From NCBI RefSeq assembly GCF_047785965.1, contig NZ_JBLOBF010000003.1, positions 62,001 to 126,000 of the forward strand: a DNA stretch of 64,000 bases, in the 5' to 3' direction. Source of the DNA: Caldisericum exile_A. GTDB lineage: Bacteria; Caldisericota; Caldisericia; Caldisericales; Caldisericaceae. Positions 42,796-52,219 of the stretch are shown here, piece after piece. The notes under the pieces were generated by a model. It ran no database searches and was not told where the DNA came from. It saw only the letters and a list, made by a program, of their open reading frames with translations. Each line of letters opens with the position of its first letter. Within the stretch, counting starts at the first letter, position 1. A program made the position numbers and the translations under genes.

Positions 42796-43971
42796 ATGAG
42801 AAAGGGATATATACTTATAGTTACAACATTCATTATAGCGGCGATGCTTACAGGTCTTTTATATGCAACGAATATATGGATGAGGACTCACTCAACTGAA
42901 CTTTCTGAAATAACACAGCGCGAAATTGCACTTTATGTGGCTCAATATGGTATAAATGAGATGATTTATAATCTTAATGTTGGAGTAACTTACACTAACG
43001 GACAATCTATAAGCGGAACTACCCCAAGCGGTTACCAATACACAGCAACCTATTATACAAATGATACATTCGGAGGAGTCGCATACATTAAAGGTGTTGG
43101 AATTGCAGGAAATTTTACAAGGACTGTTTATGCTTCAATTACAAGAGGGACATCTGAAGCGTTTAAATATTGTCTTTATACAAGCAATGGAGGATTTACA
43201 AAAACCAATAGCAATGCTCCAAATACTATTACAATGAATAACCCTATTTATGGATTAACCTATAATACAAGCTCAGCGGTTGTGCCAGAACCAGATTTTA
43301 ACCAGTATACAAATCCAAATAATTATCCTCCAAATACATTTATCCCAATAAACACTAAAAAGAATTATAATTTTACAGTTTTTAGCTATAAAGATAAAGT
43401 TGTCTTTATTAATTATATGGGGAACAACACTAATGGAACGCTTACAGTTGACTTTGGGGATCCCTCAGCAACAAGCATAAATATAACAATCATAACAAAT
43501 TTTCCCATTGTGAACTTTATCCATTTAGGAACAGATCCTATTTGGGGGATTTTTGGTAGAAACTTTACTTGGAATCCTGTAAGTTATAATTCAACTACTA
43601 AATATCCTGTATTTATTCATAAACCAACACTTACTTCCAGAAGCAGTGTAAATCTTAACCTTGACTATCAAGGAAACGATGGCAATACTTTTACCATAAA
43701 CGGGCTTTTTTACTCAAATTCAAATGTATCTATTGCATATGGTAGTTATTGGGGTTTTGTTGATTTTAAGGCGTCACTTTTTGCAAAAAGTTTAACGACA
43801 GACTGGGATTATTTAGAAACGGATTATTATGGTGATATGAATGGCGATGGAAGATTTACAACTGAAACTATTTTTGACTATACTGTTGACTCATACAAAT
43901 ATCCACCACCCTACTTTAATATGAATACTGGCTCATCATACCTTGTTCCTTCTTATAGGGAGGAATACTAA
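42796..43971 (+). CDS. PilX/GspK-like minor pilin, second cluster
   Basis: A 391-residue protein beginning MRKG|YILIVTTFIIAAMLTGLLYATN; basic leader, one N-terminal helix and no Glu5, as in the X proteins of the first cluster. EITQREIALYVAQYGINEMIYNL is the usual PilX-type helix continuation. The soluble part is strand- and Asn/Thr-rich (SNSNVSIAYGSYWGF). The start is ATG 42796; an in-frame extension to 42769 covers the promoter. First gene of the assembly cluster. Confidence 0.8.
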   Translation: MRKGYILIVTTFIIAAMLTGLLYATNIWMRTHSTELSEITQREIALYVAQYGINEMIYNLNVGVTYTNGQSISGTTPSGYQYTATYYTNDTFGGVAYIKGVGIAGNFTRTVYASITRGTSEAFKYCLYTSNGGFTKTNSNAPNTITMNNPIYGLTYNTSSAVVPEPDFNQYTNPNNYPPNTFIPINTKKNYNFTVFSYKDKVVFINYMGNNTNGTLTVDFGDPSATSINITIITNFPIVNFIHLGTDPIWGIFGRNFTWNPVSYNSTTKYPVFIHKPTLTSRSSVNLNLDYQGNDGNTFTINGLFYSNSNVSIAYGSYWGFVDFKASLFAKSLTTDWDYLETDYYGDMNGDGRFTTETIFDYTVDSYKYPPPYFNMNTGSSYLVPSYREEY

Positions 43972-44369
43972 TGAAAAGAAGGGGTCTTACTCTTATTGAA
44001 ATGGCGATTTCTATTGCACTTATTTCTATCGTCGTGATATGGTCTTTGAATATATTAACAAATCTTGGGAAGGGTTCTTCCACTTCATCTGATATAGTTA
44101 TAGGAACAACACTTGCATCTCAAAAAATAGAAGAATTAAAAGGATACAATTATCAAGAACTGTCAAGTCTTCAAACTCCTTTAACAGGTACTTTCCCATC
44201 GCCATATGATGCCTTTACTTACAGGATTGATTTCACATCTTCAAGCACTTCTAACGGATATTACATTAGGAGAGGCACAATTTCTATATTTAAAAATGGA
44301 AATCTTATTATAAAAATGGATGCAAATTTTGTAAGGAGAGTTTCAGATGGTGCAAATATCGGGTTATAA
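43971..44369 (+). CDS. Type IV prepilin-like protein (PilV/GspI-like), second cluster
   Basis: A 132-residue prepilin: MKRRG|LTLIEMAISIALISIVVIWSL with Glu5. TTLASQKIEELKGYNYQELSSL follows the helix, a typical PilV/GspI feature. Its ATG shares one base with the previous stop. Confidence 0.85.
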   Translation: MKRRGLTLIEMAISIALISIVVIWSLNILTNLGKGSSTSSDIVIGTTLASQKIEELKGYNYQELSSLQTPLTGTFPSPYDAFTYRIDFTSSSTSNGYYIRRGTISIFKNGNLIIKMDANFVRRVSDGANIGL

Positions 44370-44889
44370 ATTTTTACAATTCAAAAGGGGTTTTACTTTT
44401 GTTGAAATTACAATTGTTATTGCATTGATATTAGTGCTTGCAATTCCTATCGGGACTCTTCTTATGAATTATTTAAAGGCAAATTATTTTGAAAGCACTT
44501 ATTTAAAGGAGCAATACTATGCAAATGTAATTATGCAAGATATTGAGCAAAGGATAAGGCGCGCAGATAATGGCAGTGTAAATTTTTCAAACTACACTCT
44601 AACATTTTCTTATACCGATGCAAATCCTGATGGGAGTAAAAAGACTACTATTTACTGCGTATATACACTTCAAAATGCAGGGACAACGAACTCAATTTTT
44701 AATAGAGGTATAGGCACATCACCTAACCCAGCAGTTTCTGTGTTTCCTGTGGGTCTTGAAAAAGGTTTAATTAGAGACTTTAATATAACAATTTCTACAG
44801 CACCTCCGTATTTTGCAAAGGTTGCTATTCAAACTTTGTCGGGTTTTACTTTGACAAATTCAATTTATCTATTAAACTATGGAAGGTAG
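44347..44889 (+). CDS. Type IV prepilin-like protein (PilW/GspJ-like), second cluster
   Basis: A 180-residue prepilin: leader QFKRG|FTFVEITIVIALILVLAIPIG with Glu5, then QYYANVIMQDIEQRIRRADNG, the PilW/GspJ pattern. It overlaps the previous gene by 23 bases. Together with 42796 and 43971 it makes an X-V-W set; no FimT/GspH-like gene follows. Confidence 0.85.
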   Translation: MVQISGYKFLQFKRGFTFVEITIVIALILVLAIPIGTLLMNYLKANYFESTYLKEQYYANVIMQDIEQRIRRADNGSVNFSNYTLTFSYTDANPDGSKKTTIYCVYTLQNAGTTNSIFNRGIGTSPNPAVSVFPVGLEKGLIRDFNITISTAPPYFAKVAIQTLSGFTLTNSIYLLNYGR

Positions 44890-44896
44890 GGAATCT

Positions 44897-46360
44897 ATGA
44901 AAAGGAAATTTTTGGGATTATCAATAAATGAGAATTCGATAAGATGTGTAGCGTTAGAAACAAATAACCAAGATTTTACTGTTAACGCACTTTTTGAGGT
45001 TCAATTTGAAAATTTTGATTTGGCTTTAAACGATAAAGAGGTTGTTGAAAGCGTCCGCACATTCTTAAAGAAAATTCGCTATGATGAAGCATCTGTGTCT
45101 TTACCTGCAAGTAAAGTCCTTACAAGGATAAAGAACGTCCCCAAGATTCCACCTTCACAAATCGTAAAACTCATTAAAACCGAAATTCGGGATTATGCAA
45201 TTTTTGAAGGAGAAAATGTATCTCTTGGATTTGCAGAAATTGATAGAAATAGCGAAGGTATTGATATAATTTGGGCTGCAACAAAGGAATCAATTGTCCT
45301 TTCCGTTTTGAATTTTTTAAGAAAAATAGGGTTAAAAACACGCAGGATTACTATTCCTCAAATTGCACTTGTGGAATTTATAAATACGTTTTATAAAGAA
45401 GAAGATAATTATGCTATCGTGAATGTTGATAAAGATACAACAACATTGACTATTTCAAAAGGAAAAACAATCATTTTCAATTACACTCAAGATATTGGCT
45501 TTGAGGCATTTAAATTGAACGATCCCTCATTAAAAGGTGCATGGGTGGGAAATATTGTGTCTTCTTTAAATTATGTCTCAAGGAATTTAAATGTTTCTGT
45601 AAAAAAGATCTATGTTTCCGTAAATGACGAAGAAAGTTTTGACATACTTTCCTATCTTTCAAATAGAGTAGGATATCCTGTTATAATGCTTTCAATCCCA
45701 GAGGATATTAATTTTGATAGGGAAGAGGATTTTATAAGATACCAAAAAACTGGTGGAAATGAGTTTGCAGTTCCAGTAGGCCTTGCGTTGACTTCAAAGA
45801 TTAAAAAAGGCGAAAAGAATTACCTTTCAATAACAGAGTATTTTTTGACGGAACATGTCTCAGAGCGGCTTAAGGTAATTGCCACTTTATTGGTTTTTGT
45901 TGTTGTAAATGGAGCGTTTATAATTGCTTTTCCTTATTTTTCCTCAAGTTTAAAATCTACAGAGGAACAATTGAGCAGTGTTCTAAAGTCGATAAGCGCG
46001 ATTTCCAAACCAGTTGAGGACGCAAATAAATTGCAGATTGAATTACAAAAGATAAATAGCACTATTTCAAGTTTAAAAGAGGTAGAAAGCAATATTTACA
46101 ATATGCCGTATTATTCTATGGTTTTGAGGGAGTTAAAAAGCCTTGCACCAAGCGGTATTGAATTAAGAGAAGTTTCACTTAAGGAAGACGGTTCTGTGGA
46201 TTTAAAAGGTGTTTCGAATTCCTTTAGAAGCGTGTTCAGTTATGAGGAAAATCTTGCTAATGCAAGATTCATAAAAAATGCAACGATTCTTGAAATAGAA
46301 AAAGACAAAGAAGGCACAGAGACATTTACAATGCAAATGCAAATGAGGAATGTGAAATGA
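44897..46360 (+). CDS. PilM-PilN fusion (GspL-like pilus assembly protein)
   Basis: A 487-residue protein combining two roles usually held by separate genes. Residues 1-305 form a PilM-type actin-like cytoplasmic domain (KRKFLGLSINENSIRCVAL; YAIVNVDKDTTTLTISKG; VGNIVSSLNYVSRNLNVSVKKIYVSV). One membrane helix follows at about 325-347 (VIATLLVFVVVNGAFIIAFPY), then a coiled coil and a PilN-like domain (LKSLAPSGIELREVSLKEDGSVDLKG). This is the architecture of GspL. The start is ATG 44897 with AGGTAGGG upstream. Confidence 0.85.
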   Translation: MKRKFLGLSINENSIRCVALETNNQDFTVNALFEVQFENFDLALNDKEVVESVRTFLKKIRYDEASVSLPASKVLTRIKNVPKIPPSQIVKLIKTEIRDYAIFEGENVSLGFAEIDRNSEGIDIIWAATKESIVLSVLNFLRKIGLKTRRITIPQIALVEFINTFYKEEDNYAIVNVDKDTTTLTISKGKTIIFNYTQDIGFEAFKLNDPSLKGAWVGNIVSSLNYVSRNLNVSVKKIYVSVNDEESFDILSYLSNRVGYPVIMLSIPEDINFDREEDFIRYQKTGGNEFAVPVGLALTSKIKKGEKNYLSITEYFLTEHVSERLKVIATLLVFVVVNGAFIIAFPYFSSSLKSTEEQLSSVLKSISAISKPVEDANKLQIELQKINSTISSLKEVESNIYNMPYYSMVLRELKSLAPSGIELREVSLKEDGSVDLKGVSNSFRSVFSYEENLANARFIKNATILEIEKDKEGTETFTMQMQMRNVK

Positions 46361-46917
46361 AGAAAAAGGTAAAATTCACCAAAATTTTTATCATTTTTGT
46401 TGTTATTGAGGTAATTTGTGTTTTAGTTTATGCGGGGTATCTTACCTTTAATCTTGCTTATAAATCACGGCAGTTATCTTTGAAGACTGCCGAACTTCAA
46501 CAGTATGTTGCAACTTCAACTACAATAGAAGTGCTAAAAAATCAAATAAAAAGTGGAAATAAAAGTATGTCTGATATTCAAGCTTCTTTTTTTTATGATG
46601 ATACACTTTTAAGCTTCTTTAAGGATTTCTATGATGTTTGTAAGAGCAATGGAGTAGAGTTAAGGCGAATTACCTTTTCAAATTTGACAACTGTTTTGGA
46701 TTCAAAACCTTCTTTAAAAACTCTTCCCGTGCAAATCAATTTTTCATCAGATTACAGGTCTGTTATAAACCTTCTTGATTATCTTGAAAAATACAAGATG
46801 CACATTAAAGAGGTTAATCTTTCAATTATAAGAAACGATGGGACTCTTAACTTGGTGTTTTATATTTTTACAAATTCTGAGGTTAGATGGGTTTATGAAG
46901 GGAAGGCTGTTCCATGA
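46357..46917 (+). CDS. PilO/GspM-like pilus assembly protein
   Basis: A 186-residue single-pass inner-membrane protein: helix IIFVVIEVICVLVYAGYLTF at about 11-30, short coiled coil, then a ferredoxin-like domain (SFFKDFYDVCKSNGVELRRITF; VQINFSSDYRSVINLLDYLEKYKMHIKEVNLSI). This matches PilO/GspM, which bridges the PilM/PilN unit to the platform. Overlaps both neighbours by four bases. Confidence 0.8.
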   Translation: MKKKVKFTKIFIIFVVIEVICVLVYAGYLTFNLAYKSRQLSLKTAELQQYVATSTTIEVLKNQIKSGNKSMSDIQASFFYDDTLLSFFKDFYDVCKSNGVELRRITFSNLTTVLDSKPSLKTLPVQINFSSDYRSVINLLDYLEKYKMHIKEVNLSIIRNDGTLNLVFYIFTNSEVRWVYEGKAVP

Positions 46918-48590
46918 AAGAAACATTTAGAATAGGTGACATTCTTATAAAGGAAGGAAAAATCACACAAGAACAACTTGAAAGTGCCCTCGAAGAGCAA
47001 TCAAAAACAGGCAGAAAATTAGGAGAAATTTTAATTGAGAGGGGTTTAATAACACCGATAGAACTTTCAAAAATACTTGAAAAGCAGTCAAATATTCCGT
47101 CTGTTAATATTGAAGAGAGACAACTTGATACTTCTCTTGCATCTCTACTTCCCGAAGCCTTTGTAAGGATAAATAAAGTCTTACCTATCGGTAGGACAAA
47201 TGATTCACTTGAAGTTGCTGTTGTCCCTCCCATAAATCCTGAAGTACTTGAAAACATAAAACTAATCACAGGTTTAAAGGTTAAACCTTATATTATAACT
47301 GATGCTGAATTTGAGAGGGCACTAAATAAAATTTATTCCATAGAAACAAAAGTTGATAAAGTGATTTCCACAGTTCAAGGAAGAAAAGAAGAGACAACAG
47401 TAAAAGTAATTTCTGAAGTCCCATCTGGCACGGAACCAACTACAGTAAACCTTGCTAATTCTATTATTTCTGATGCCATTAATAGAAATGCATCCGATGT
47501 CCATATTGACCCCGGACAGAATTTCACCAAGGTGCGGTATAGAATTGATGGAATTATGTATGATATCTTAACCATTCCCAAGGACATTTCAGACTCTATA
47601 ATTTCTCTTTTAAAGGTAAATGCAGGAATGGATATTGCAGAGAAACGCCGCTCACAAGATGGGCATTTCTCAGCTAAGCACGGCAATGAATTTTTTGATT
47701 TCAGAGTCTCCTCAATGGGAACGGCTTTTGGAGAAAAGTTAAATATAAGGATTTTAAGCAAACAAAAGTTGTTAATGCCACTTGAAAGATTGGGGATGCT
47801 TAAGGAACAATATGATATCTTTTTGAATCTTATAAAGCGTCCTTATGGAATAATTCTTGTAACGGGTCCTACAGGATCAGGCAAAACAACAACTCTATAT
47901 TCGGCAATTTCAACCCTTAACACAGGAGAAAAAGAGATAATAACACTTGAGGATCCTGTTGAATACAACATCAGCGGAATCGTCCAAATTCAGATAAATG
48001 AAGAAGCAGGCATTACTTTTGCAACTGGATTGAGATCAATCTTAAGACTTGACCCTGACATAATTATGGTGGGGGAAATAAGAGATCTTGAAACGGCAAA
48101 AATTGCAGTTGAAGCTTCTTTAACAGGACACCTTGTGTTTGCATCAATTCATACAAATGACGCAGCATCAACCCCTGTAAGGTTATTAAATCTTGGGGTA
48201 GAACCATATTTACTTGCTTCATCTCTTTTGGGAGTTATTGCTCAAAGATTGGTAAGAGTTATATGCCCTAATTGTAAAAGAGAATATATACCACAGGAAT
48301 TTGAAAAAGAAATTTTCAGAAGAGAACTTCAAGAAGATATTGAGACCCTTTATTTTGGTGCTGGCTGTCCCATTTGCGGTGAAACAGGATATAAAGGGCG
48401 AACAGGAGTTTTTGAAATTATGGAGATTAATGAAACCATAAGAGAACTCATTGAAAAATCAGCTCCTTATAACAAAATTAAGGAAGAGGCAATTAGGTCC
48501 AATATGATAACTATGAGACAAGCAGGGCTTATAAAGGTGAAAGCAGGGATAACCACCCTTAAAGAAATAGAAAGAGTTGCAGGCTTATGA
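46914..48590 (+). CDS. pilB: Type IV pilus / type II secretion assembly ATPase (PilB/GspE)
   Basis: A 558-residue hexameric motor ATPase. An N-terminal MshEN-type domain (RIGDILIKEGKITQEQLESAL, about 1-145) may bind cyclic di-GMP as in MshE. The ATPase core has SDVHIDP, Walker A GPTGSGKT (318-325), the Asp box ITLEDPVEY, Walker B LDPDIIMVGEIRD (379-391) and the His box GHLVFASIHTND. Cys450/453/484/487 form the zinc module typical of extension ATPases. It drives pilin extrusion; no PilT retraction ATPase is in the window. Confidence 0.95.
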   Translation: MKETFRIGDILIKEGKITQEQLESALEEQSKTGRKLGEILIERGLITPIELSKILEKQSNIPSVNIEERQLDTSLASLLPEAFVRINKVLPIGRTNDSLEVAVVPPINPEVLENIKLITGLKVKPYIITDAEFERALNKIYSIETKVDKVISTVQGRKEETTVKVISEVPSGTEPTTVNLANSIISDAINRNASDVHIDPGQNFTKVRYRIDGIMYDILTIPKDISDSIISLLKVNAGMDIAEKRRSQDGHFSAKHGNEFFDFRVSSMGTAFGEKLNIRILSKQKLLMPLERLGMLKEQYDIFLNLIKRPYGIILVTGPTGSGKTTTLYSAISTLNTGEKEIITLEDPVEYNISGIVQIQINEEAGITFATGLRSILRLDPDIIMVGEIRDLETAKIAVEASLTGHLVFASIHTNDAASTPVRLLNLGVEPYLLASSLLGVIAQRLVRVICPNCKREYIPQEFEKEIFRRELQEDIETLYFGAGCPICGETGYKGRTGVFEIMEINETIRELIEKSAPYNKIKEEAIRSNMITMRQAGLIKVKAGITTLKEIERVAGL

Positions 48591-49801
48591 GTGAATTTAA
48601 GTATGTTGCTGTAGATAAGACTGGTAAAACCGTAAAAGGAATAATCTCTGCGTCAAATAAAAACGAAGTTCATACGATACTTGAGAAAAAGGGTCTTTAC
48701 CCGCTTGAAATAGTAGAACGAAAAATTCCTAAAATAAAGTTAAACTTGCAATTTATTTCTCGTCGCATTAAAGACGATGAGTTGATTTTATTTACAAGTG
48801 AACTTGCAACTCTTTTGCAATCTGGGTTAACAATAGTTGATGCATTACAGGGACTTTATGAACAAGAGGAAAACCCATATTTGCGAAAAATTATTTTACA
48901 GATAAAAGAAGATATAGAAAGTGGAACTTCAATAAGTAATGCCTTTAAGAAATATCCACGAGTGTTTTCACCTATTTATATAAGTCTTCTATCAGTTGGA
49001 GAGGCAACAGGAAGGCTTGATAAAGTATTAGACGGCTTGTATCAATACCTTGATAGGGATTTAGAGTCAAGAAGAAAAATTTCAAGCGCATTTGCATATC
49101 CTAAATTTGTAGTTTTTGTGGTAACTCTTGTTGTTGTGTTTATGCTATCCTTTGTTTTGCCCCGCTTTGTTTCAATGTTTGCATCATCAGGAGCAAAACT
49201 ACCAACTCCAACTCGTATTTTACTTAATGTAAGTAATTTTGTTCGTTTAAAGTGGTATATTCTTGTGGCTGTTGTTGTAGTTGTTTACTTAATTTATAGA
49301 ATTATATATTCAACGCCAAAAGGAAGAATTTTAATTGATCAATTAAAACTTAAAATACCTCTTTTTGGAAGAATTAGCAAACTTGGAAGTCTTTCTCGGT
49401 TTGTTAGGTCGCTTGCGCTTATTAGTGGAAGTGGTTATAACATTTTGGAAGGTCTTTTAATTGCCTCTAACACTTCTGACAATGCCTACATAATTAATGA
49501 AATTAAAAATATTGTAAACGATATTCAATCAGGAGAAAGTCTTTCGGAATCTTTATCTCATAGAAGTTTCTTTCCTAAAGTAATGGTCCAGATGGTGTCT
49601 GTTGGTGAAAGGTCAGGTTTGCTTGATACTTCATTAACAAGACTTGCCGATTTATGGGATAAATCTATTGACTTTACTTTGAAAAATCTTGCATCGAAAA
49701 TTGAGCCGACGCTTATTTTAATTCTCGGTGTTATAGTTGGATTTATAGCGCTTGCGATGTATCTTCCAATGTTTACATTACCAAGCCTTATTAATAAATA
49801 A
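48587..49801 (+). CDS. pilC: Type IV pilus platform protein (PilC/GspF)
   Basis: A 404-residue inner-membrane platform protein. FKYVAVDKTGKTVKG at the N-terminus and two homologous GspF domains (FTSELATLLQSGLTIVDAL and FVRSLALISGSGYNILEGL), with membrane helices near 170-190, 222-240 and 375-395 (LILILGVIVGFIALAMYLPMF). It couples PilB rotation to pilin insertion. Last gene of the cluster. Confidence 0.95.
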   Translation: MSEFKYVAVDKTGKTVKGIISASNKNEVHTILEKKGLYPLEIVERKIPKIKLNLQFISRRIKDDELILFTSELATLLQSGLTIVDALQGLYEQEENPYLRKIILQIKEDIESGTSISNAFKKYPRVFSPIYISLLSVGEATGRLDKVLDGLYQYLDRDLESRRKISSAFAYPKFVVFVVTLVVVFMLSFVLPRFVSMFASSGAKLPTPTRILLNVSNFVRLKWYILVAVVVVVYLIYRIIYSTPKGRILIDQLKLKIPLFGRISKLGSLSRFVRSLALISGSGYNILEGLLIASNTSDNAYIINEIKNIVNDIQSGESLSESLSHRSFFPKVMVQMVSVGERSGLLDTSLTRLADLWDKSIDFTLKNLASKIEPTLILILGVIVGFIALAMYLPMFTLPSLINK

Positions 49802-49832
49802 GAATTATTGATAATTAAGCGTTGTCTTTGGT

Positions 49833-50642
49833 TCAAAATTGTTCTTGTTTGATTGAAACTTCATTTGTTAGAAGATCTTGTAGGATGATTATCGTCTCTT
49901 TGAATGGCTCATCTCCTATAAGCATTAGTTTTGCTTGAAGTGCTTTGTCAAGATATTGCTGTAATGTGCTTGACATAAATGCAGTTAAACCGTTTTCTTT
50001 GATTAGGTAGGTTTTGTAATATTCCCTTTTACCTTTAAAATAGGATGTAATTATTGCATCAATTTTTGAGTGATCTAATAAGAAAGTTATTGTATTAAAG
50101 CCACTGTTTTCTTTTACAAATTTTGTGCCATTTTTTATAAGTTCCTTTAAGTCGGATATATTTTTAAAATTTCTTGAGATTGCATAGGAAAATGTAAATG
50201 AGTCTGAAACGTTTTCGGGAACATTAAATGAGAATTCATCTTCAATAAGAGTTTTATCAAGTGTACCATTATGCATAAAGAAGAGATTTTTTCCGTTTGG
50301 CAAAGAAAACATATATGGATGTGTATTTATTAAATCTATGGCTCCTTCAGATTTTAGTCTTACGTGAATTCCAAAAGTAAATCTTTCAAAATGAGTTAAA
50401 GTTTCTTTTAATGTTGCAATTTCTAATGGACTTTCAAAGATTGGGTTGGTTTCTTTTACATATACCTTATGTAATTTTTCTCCATTTTTTCCAAATAGAA
50501 TATACCCAAATCCATCCTTGTGACTTATAGATTTGTCCCCATAAGTATTGTCGGATTCTGATGCTTTGACAAGGGCATCAATAAGTCCATATACAGTTTC
50601 AATGTTTTCTTTATTGCTTTCAACAAAAAGAATTCTACACAT
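49833..50642 (-). CDS. Class II glutamine amidotransferase domain protein (YafJ-like)
   Basis: A 269-residue Ntn-type amidotransferase. After Met removal the nucleophile Cys2 is exposed (MCRILFVE); HKDGFGYILFG, GIHVRLKSEG, NTHPYMF and FFMHNGTLD are the conserved substrate and oxyanion motifs. No synthase domain is attached, so the ammonia acceptor is unknown; relatives include EgtC and YafJ. It stands alone, divergent from rsmG across the fourth repeat locus. Confidence 0.88.
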   Translation of the reverse strand: MCRILFVESNKENIETVYGLIDALVKASESDNTYGDKSISHKDGFGYILFGKNGEKLHKVYVKETNPIFESPLEIATLKETLTHFERFTFGIHVRLKSEGAIDLINTHPYMFSLPNGKNLFFMHNGTLDKTLIEDEFSFNVPENVSDSFTFSYAISRNFKNISDLKELIKNGTKFVKENSGFNTITFLLDHSKIDAIITSYFKGKREYYKTYLIKENGLTAFMSSTLQQYLDKALQAKLMLIGDEPFKETIIILQDLLTNEVSIKQEQF

Positions 50643-50999
50643 ATTTTATTATATTAGATTTGAAGTTATTGCAAAAGTTTTGAATAAGTGTTTATTTTTT
50701 GAAATGTGAAAAAACTGTCATCTTGTCATTGTATTGTAATGTCTCCTCAATACTCCTCAAAAAGCAGTCATTTCGAACGAAGTGAGAAATCTCAATATTT
50801 TGAGGGGGCACTAAACCGCCTTCTCAATACTTCCCCAAAAATAAACCAAAGAATTGTCAATCCGAGGAACGAAGTGACGAGGATTCCCCTCCAAATGGAG
50901 GAGGGACACCCTCCCAGAACTCCACCCATACGACGGAGATTCCTCGCCTTCGGCTTCGGAATGACAAATGAAAATTGGCTTCGGAATGACTGCTTTTTG

Positions 51000-51028
51000 G
51001 TCATCTCGAACGAATGTGAGAGATCTCC
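51000..51028 (+). repeat. Hairpin unit, ATCTC/GAGAT type
   Basis: Outer stem ATCTC/GAGAT, GA/GA mismatch, AC/GT, loop GAAT. The only copy of this stem sequence in the window; both arms differ from the ATTTC/GAAAT unit by one complementary change. Confidence 0.7.
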
Positions 51029-51262
51029 GACTTTTTAGGGGGAGTTAAAGGGGGATGTGCCCTCTTCCAATAATTGTCATTTCGACGAACGTAGTGAGGA
51101 GAAATCTCCTCTTTTGGGGGTAGTTCGAAGGGGGAGACTTTAATCCTCCAATGTAAACTGAGGAGATTCCTCAGACTAAAGCCTTCGGAATGACAACCAT
51201 TTTGAGGGGGCAACAACCTTCCTCAATACTTCCCCAAATAATAACTTTGATTTGGGGGTAAG

Positions 51263-51288
51263 TTAGAAAGGGGGCACCCCCTTTCTAA
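51263..51288. repeat. 26-base palindrome (TTAGAAAGGGGG arms)
   Basis: Twelve-base arms TTAGAAAGGGGG and CCCCCTTTCTAA separated by CA. Related palindromes occur near 377-404, 12264-12290, 35389-35415 and 35771-35797, always inside repeat loci. Confidence 0.75.
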
Positions 51289-51655
51289 TGGTTGATGGGG
51301 GACTTTTACCCCTTCGATTAAATGAGAAATCTCCGCTTTTTAATCTGGAAAGGGATACCCTCCTCAGCACTCTACCCAATAGTCCTTTGACTTTGGGATT
51401 TAAATTCGAAATGGGGTAACCCCCCTTTCTGATGGTTGATGGGAAACTTTTTTCCTTTTAGTAAATAGACATGTCTTCCTAAGTTTGACATGACAACCTG
51501 TGAGTTAGAAGCAACTTTAAAGGAATCGAGAGTTATTTATCTTTTTATAAAAAATTTAGAAGTTTATTTCATCTTTTTCAATGAGCTTATTGCAGGCATT
51601 GTTTTCATTAATAAATCCTTAAGCCATTCTTAAAGAATTTTGATAAAATAATTCT

Positions 51656-52219
51656 ATGGAAATAATTCCTTCATATAGATTCTATTTGTACTTAAAATTA
51701 CTTGTAAATGCTCCTAAGAGAGTAGTCCTTATGAGTCCAAAAGAGGACTTAAATATCTTATACAAAAAACACATTGAGGAAGCAAAACTTTATTTACCTT
51801 ATGTTGATAATAATTTAAAGGTACTTGATTTAGGAAGTGGTGCAGGATTTCCTGGGATTCCTCTTGCAATAATGAAACCTCAAGCTCAATTCTATCTTAT
51901 CGACAAAAGAAAAACTCATACGGATTTTTTAGAATTTGTTGCAAAGACTCTCAATCTTCAAAATGTAAGTGTAATTAACCTTGATGCTACGCTTCTTAAA
52001 AGAAATAAGATCATTTTTGATGTCGTTGTTGCGAGGGCAGTTAATAGAATTGATACAATACTCTCCTGGATTAAGGAAAATCTGAGATCAGAAGGAGTCG
52101 TTGTGCTTGGAAAGAAAAAAGATGTAGAAGAAGAACTTAAATACATATCATATCCTTTTTATTTAAAAGAACTCAAAGAGACTTCCTTTGGTTATCTTGT
52201 GGTAATTAAGAAGTTATAG
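51656..52219 (+). CDS. rsmG: 16S rRNA (guanine527-N7)-methyltransferase
   Basis: A 187-residue SAM-dependent methyltransferase of the GidB family. KVLDLGSGAGFPGIPLAIMKP is the SAM motif I with the family's GSGAGFPG, then FYLIDKRKTHTDFLEFVAKTLNLQNV and VVVARAV. The N-terminus is short (usual length 210-240). It modifies G527 of 16S rRNA. The stop overlaps the convergent esterase by six bases. Confidence 0.93.
   Translation: MEIIPSYRFYLYLKLLVNAPKRVVLMSPKEDLNILYKKHIEEAKLYLPYVDNNLKVLDLGSGAGFPGIPLAIMKPQAQFYLIDKRKTHTDFLEFVAKTLNLQNVSVINLDATLLKRNKIIFDVVVARAVNRIDTILSWIKENLRSEGVVVLGKKKDVEEELKYISYPFYLKELKETSFGYLVVIKKL

Larger units (their letters stand above)
50740..51450. repeat. Intergenic hairpin-repeat mosaic, locus 4
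   Basis: No gene lies between 50643 and 51655. Hairpin units: 50767-50793 (ATTTC/GAAAT, single GA/GA), 50856-50889 (AATCC/GGATT), 50935-50965 (ATTCC/GGAAT with GCC/GGC, reverse), 51000-51028 (ATCTC/GAGAT), 51076-51109 (ATTTC/GAAAT, double GA/GA) and 51162-51194 (ATTCC/GGAAT with AGGCT-type inner stem, reverse). A near-perfect palindrome spans 51263-51288. The part from 51450 to 51655 is AT-rich and shows nothing recognisable apart from the rsmG upstream region. Confidence 0.85.
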
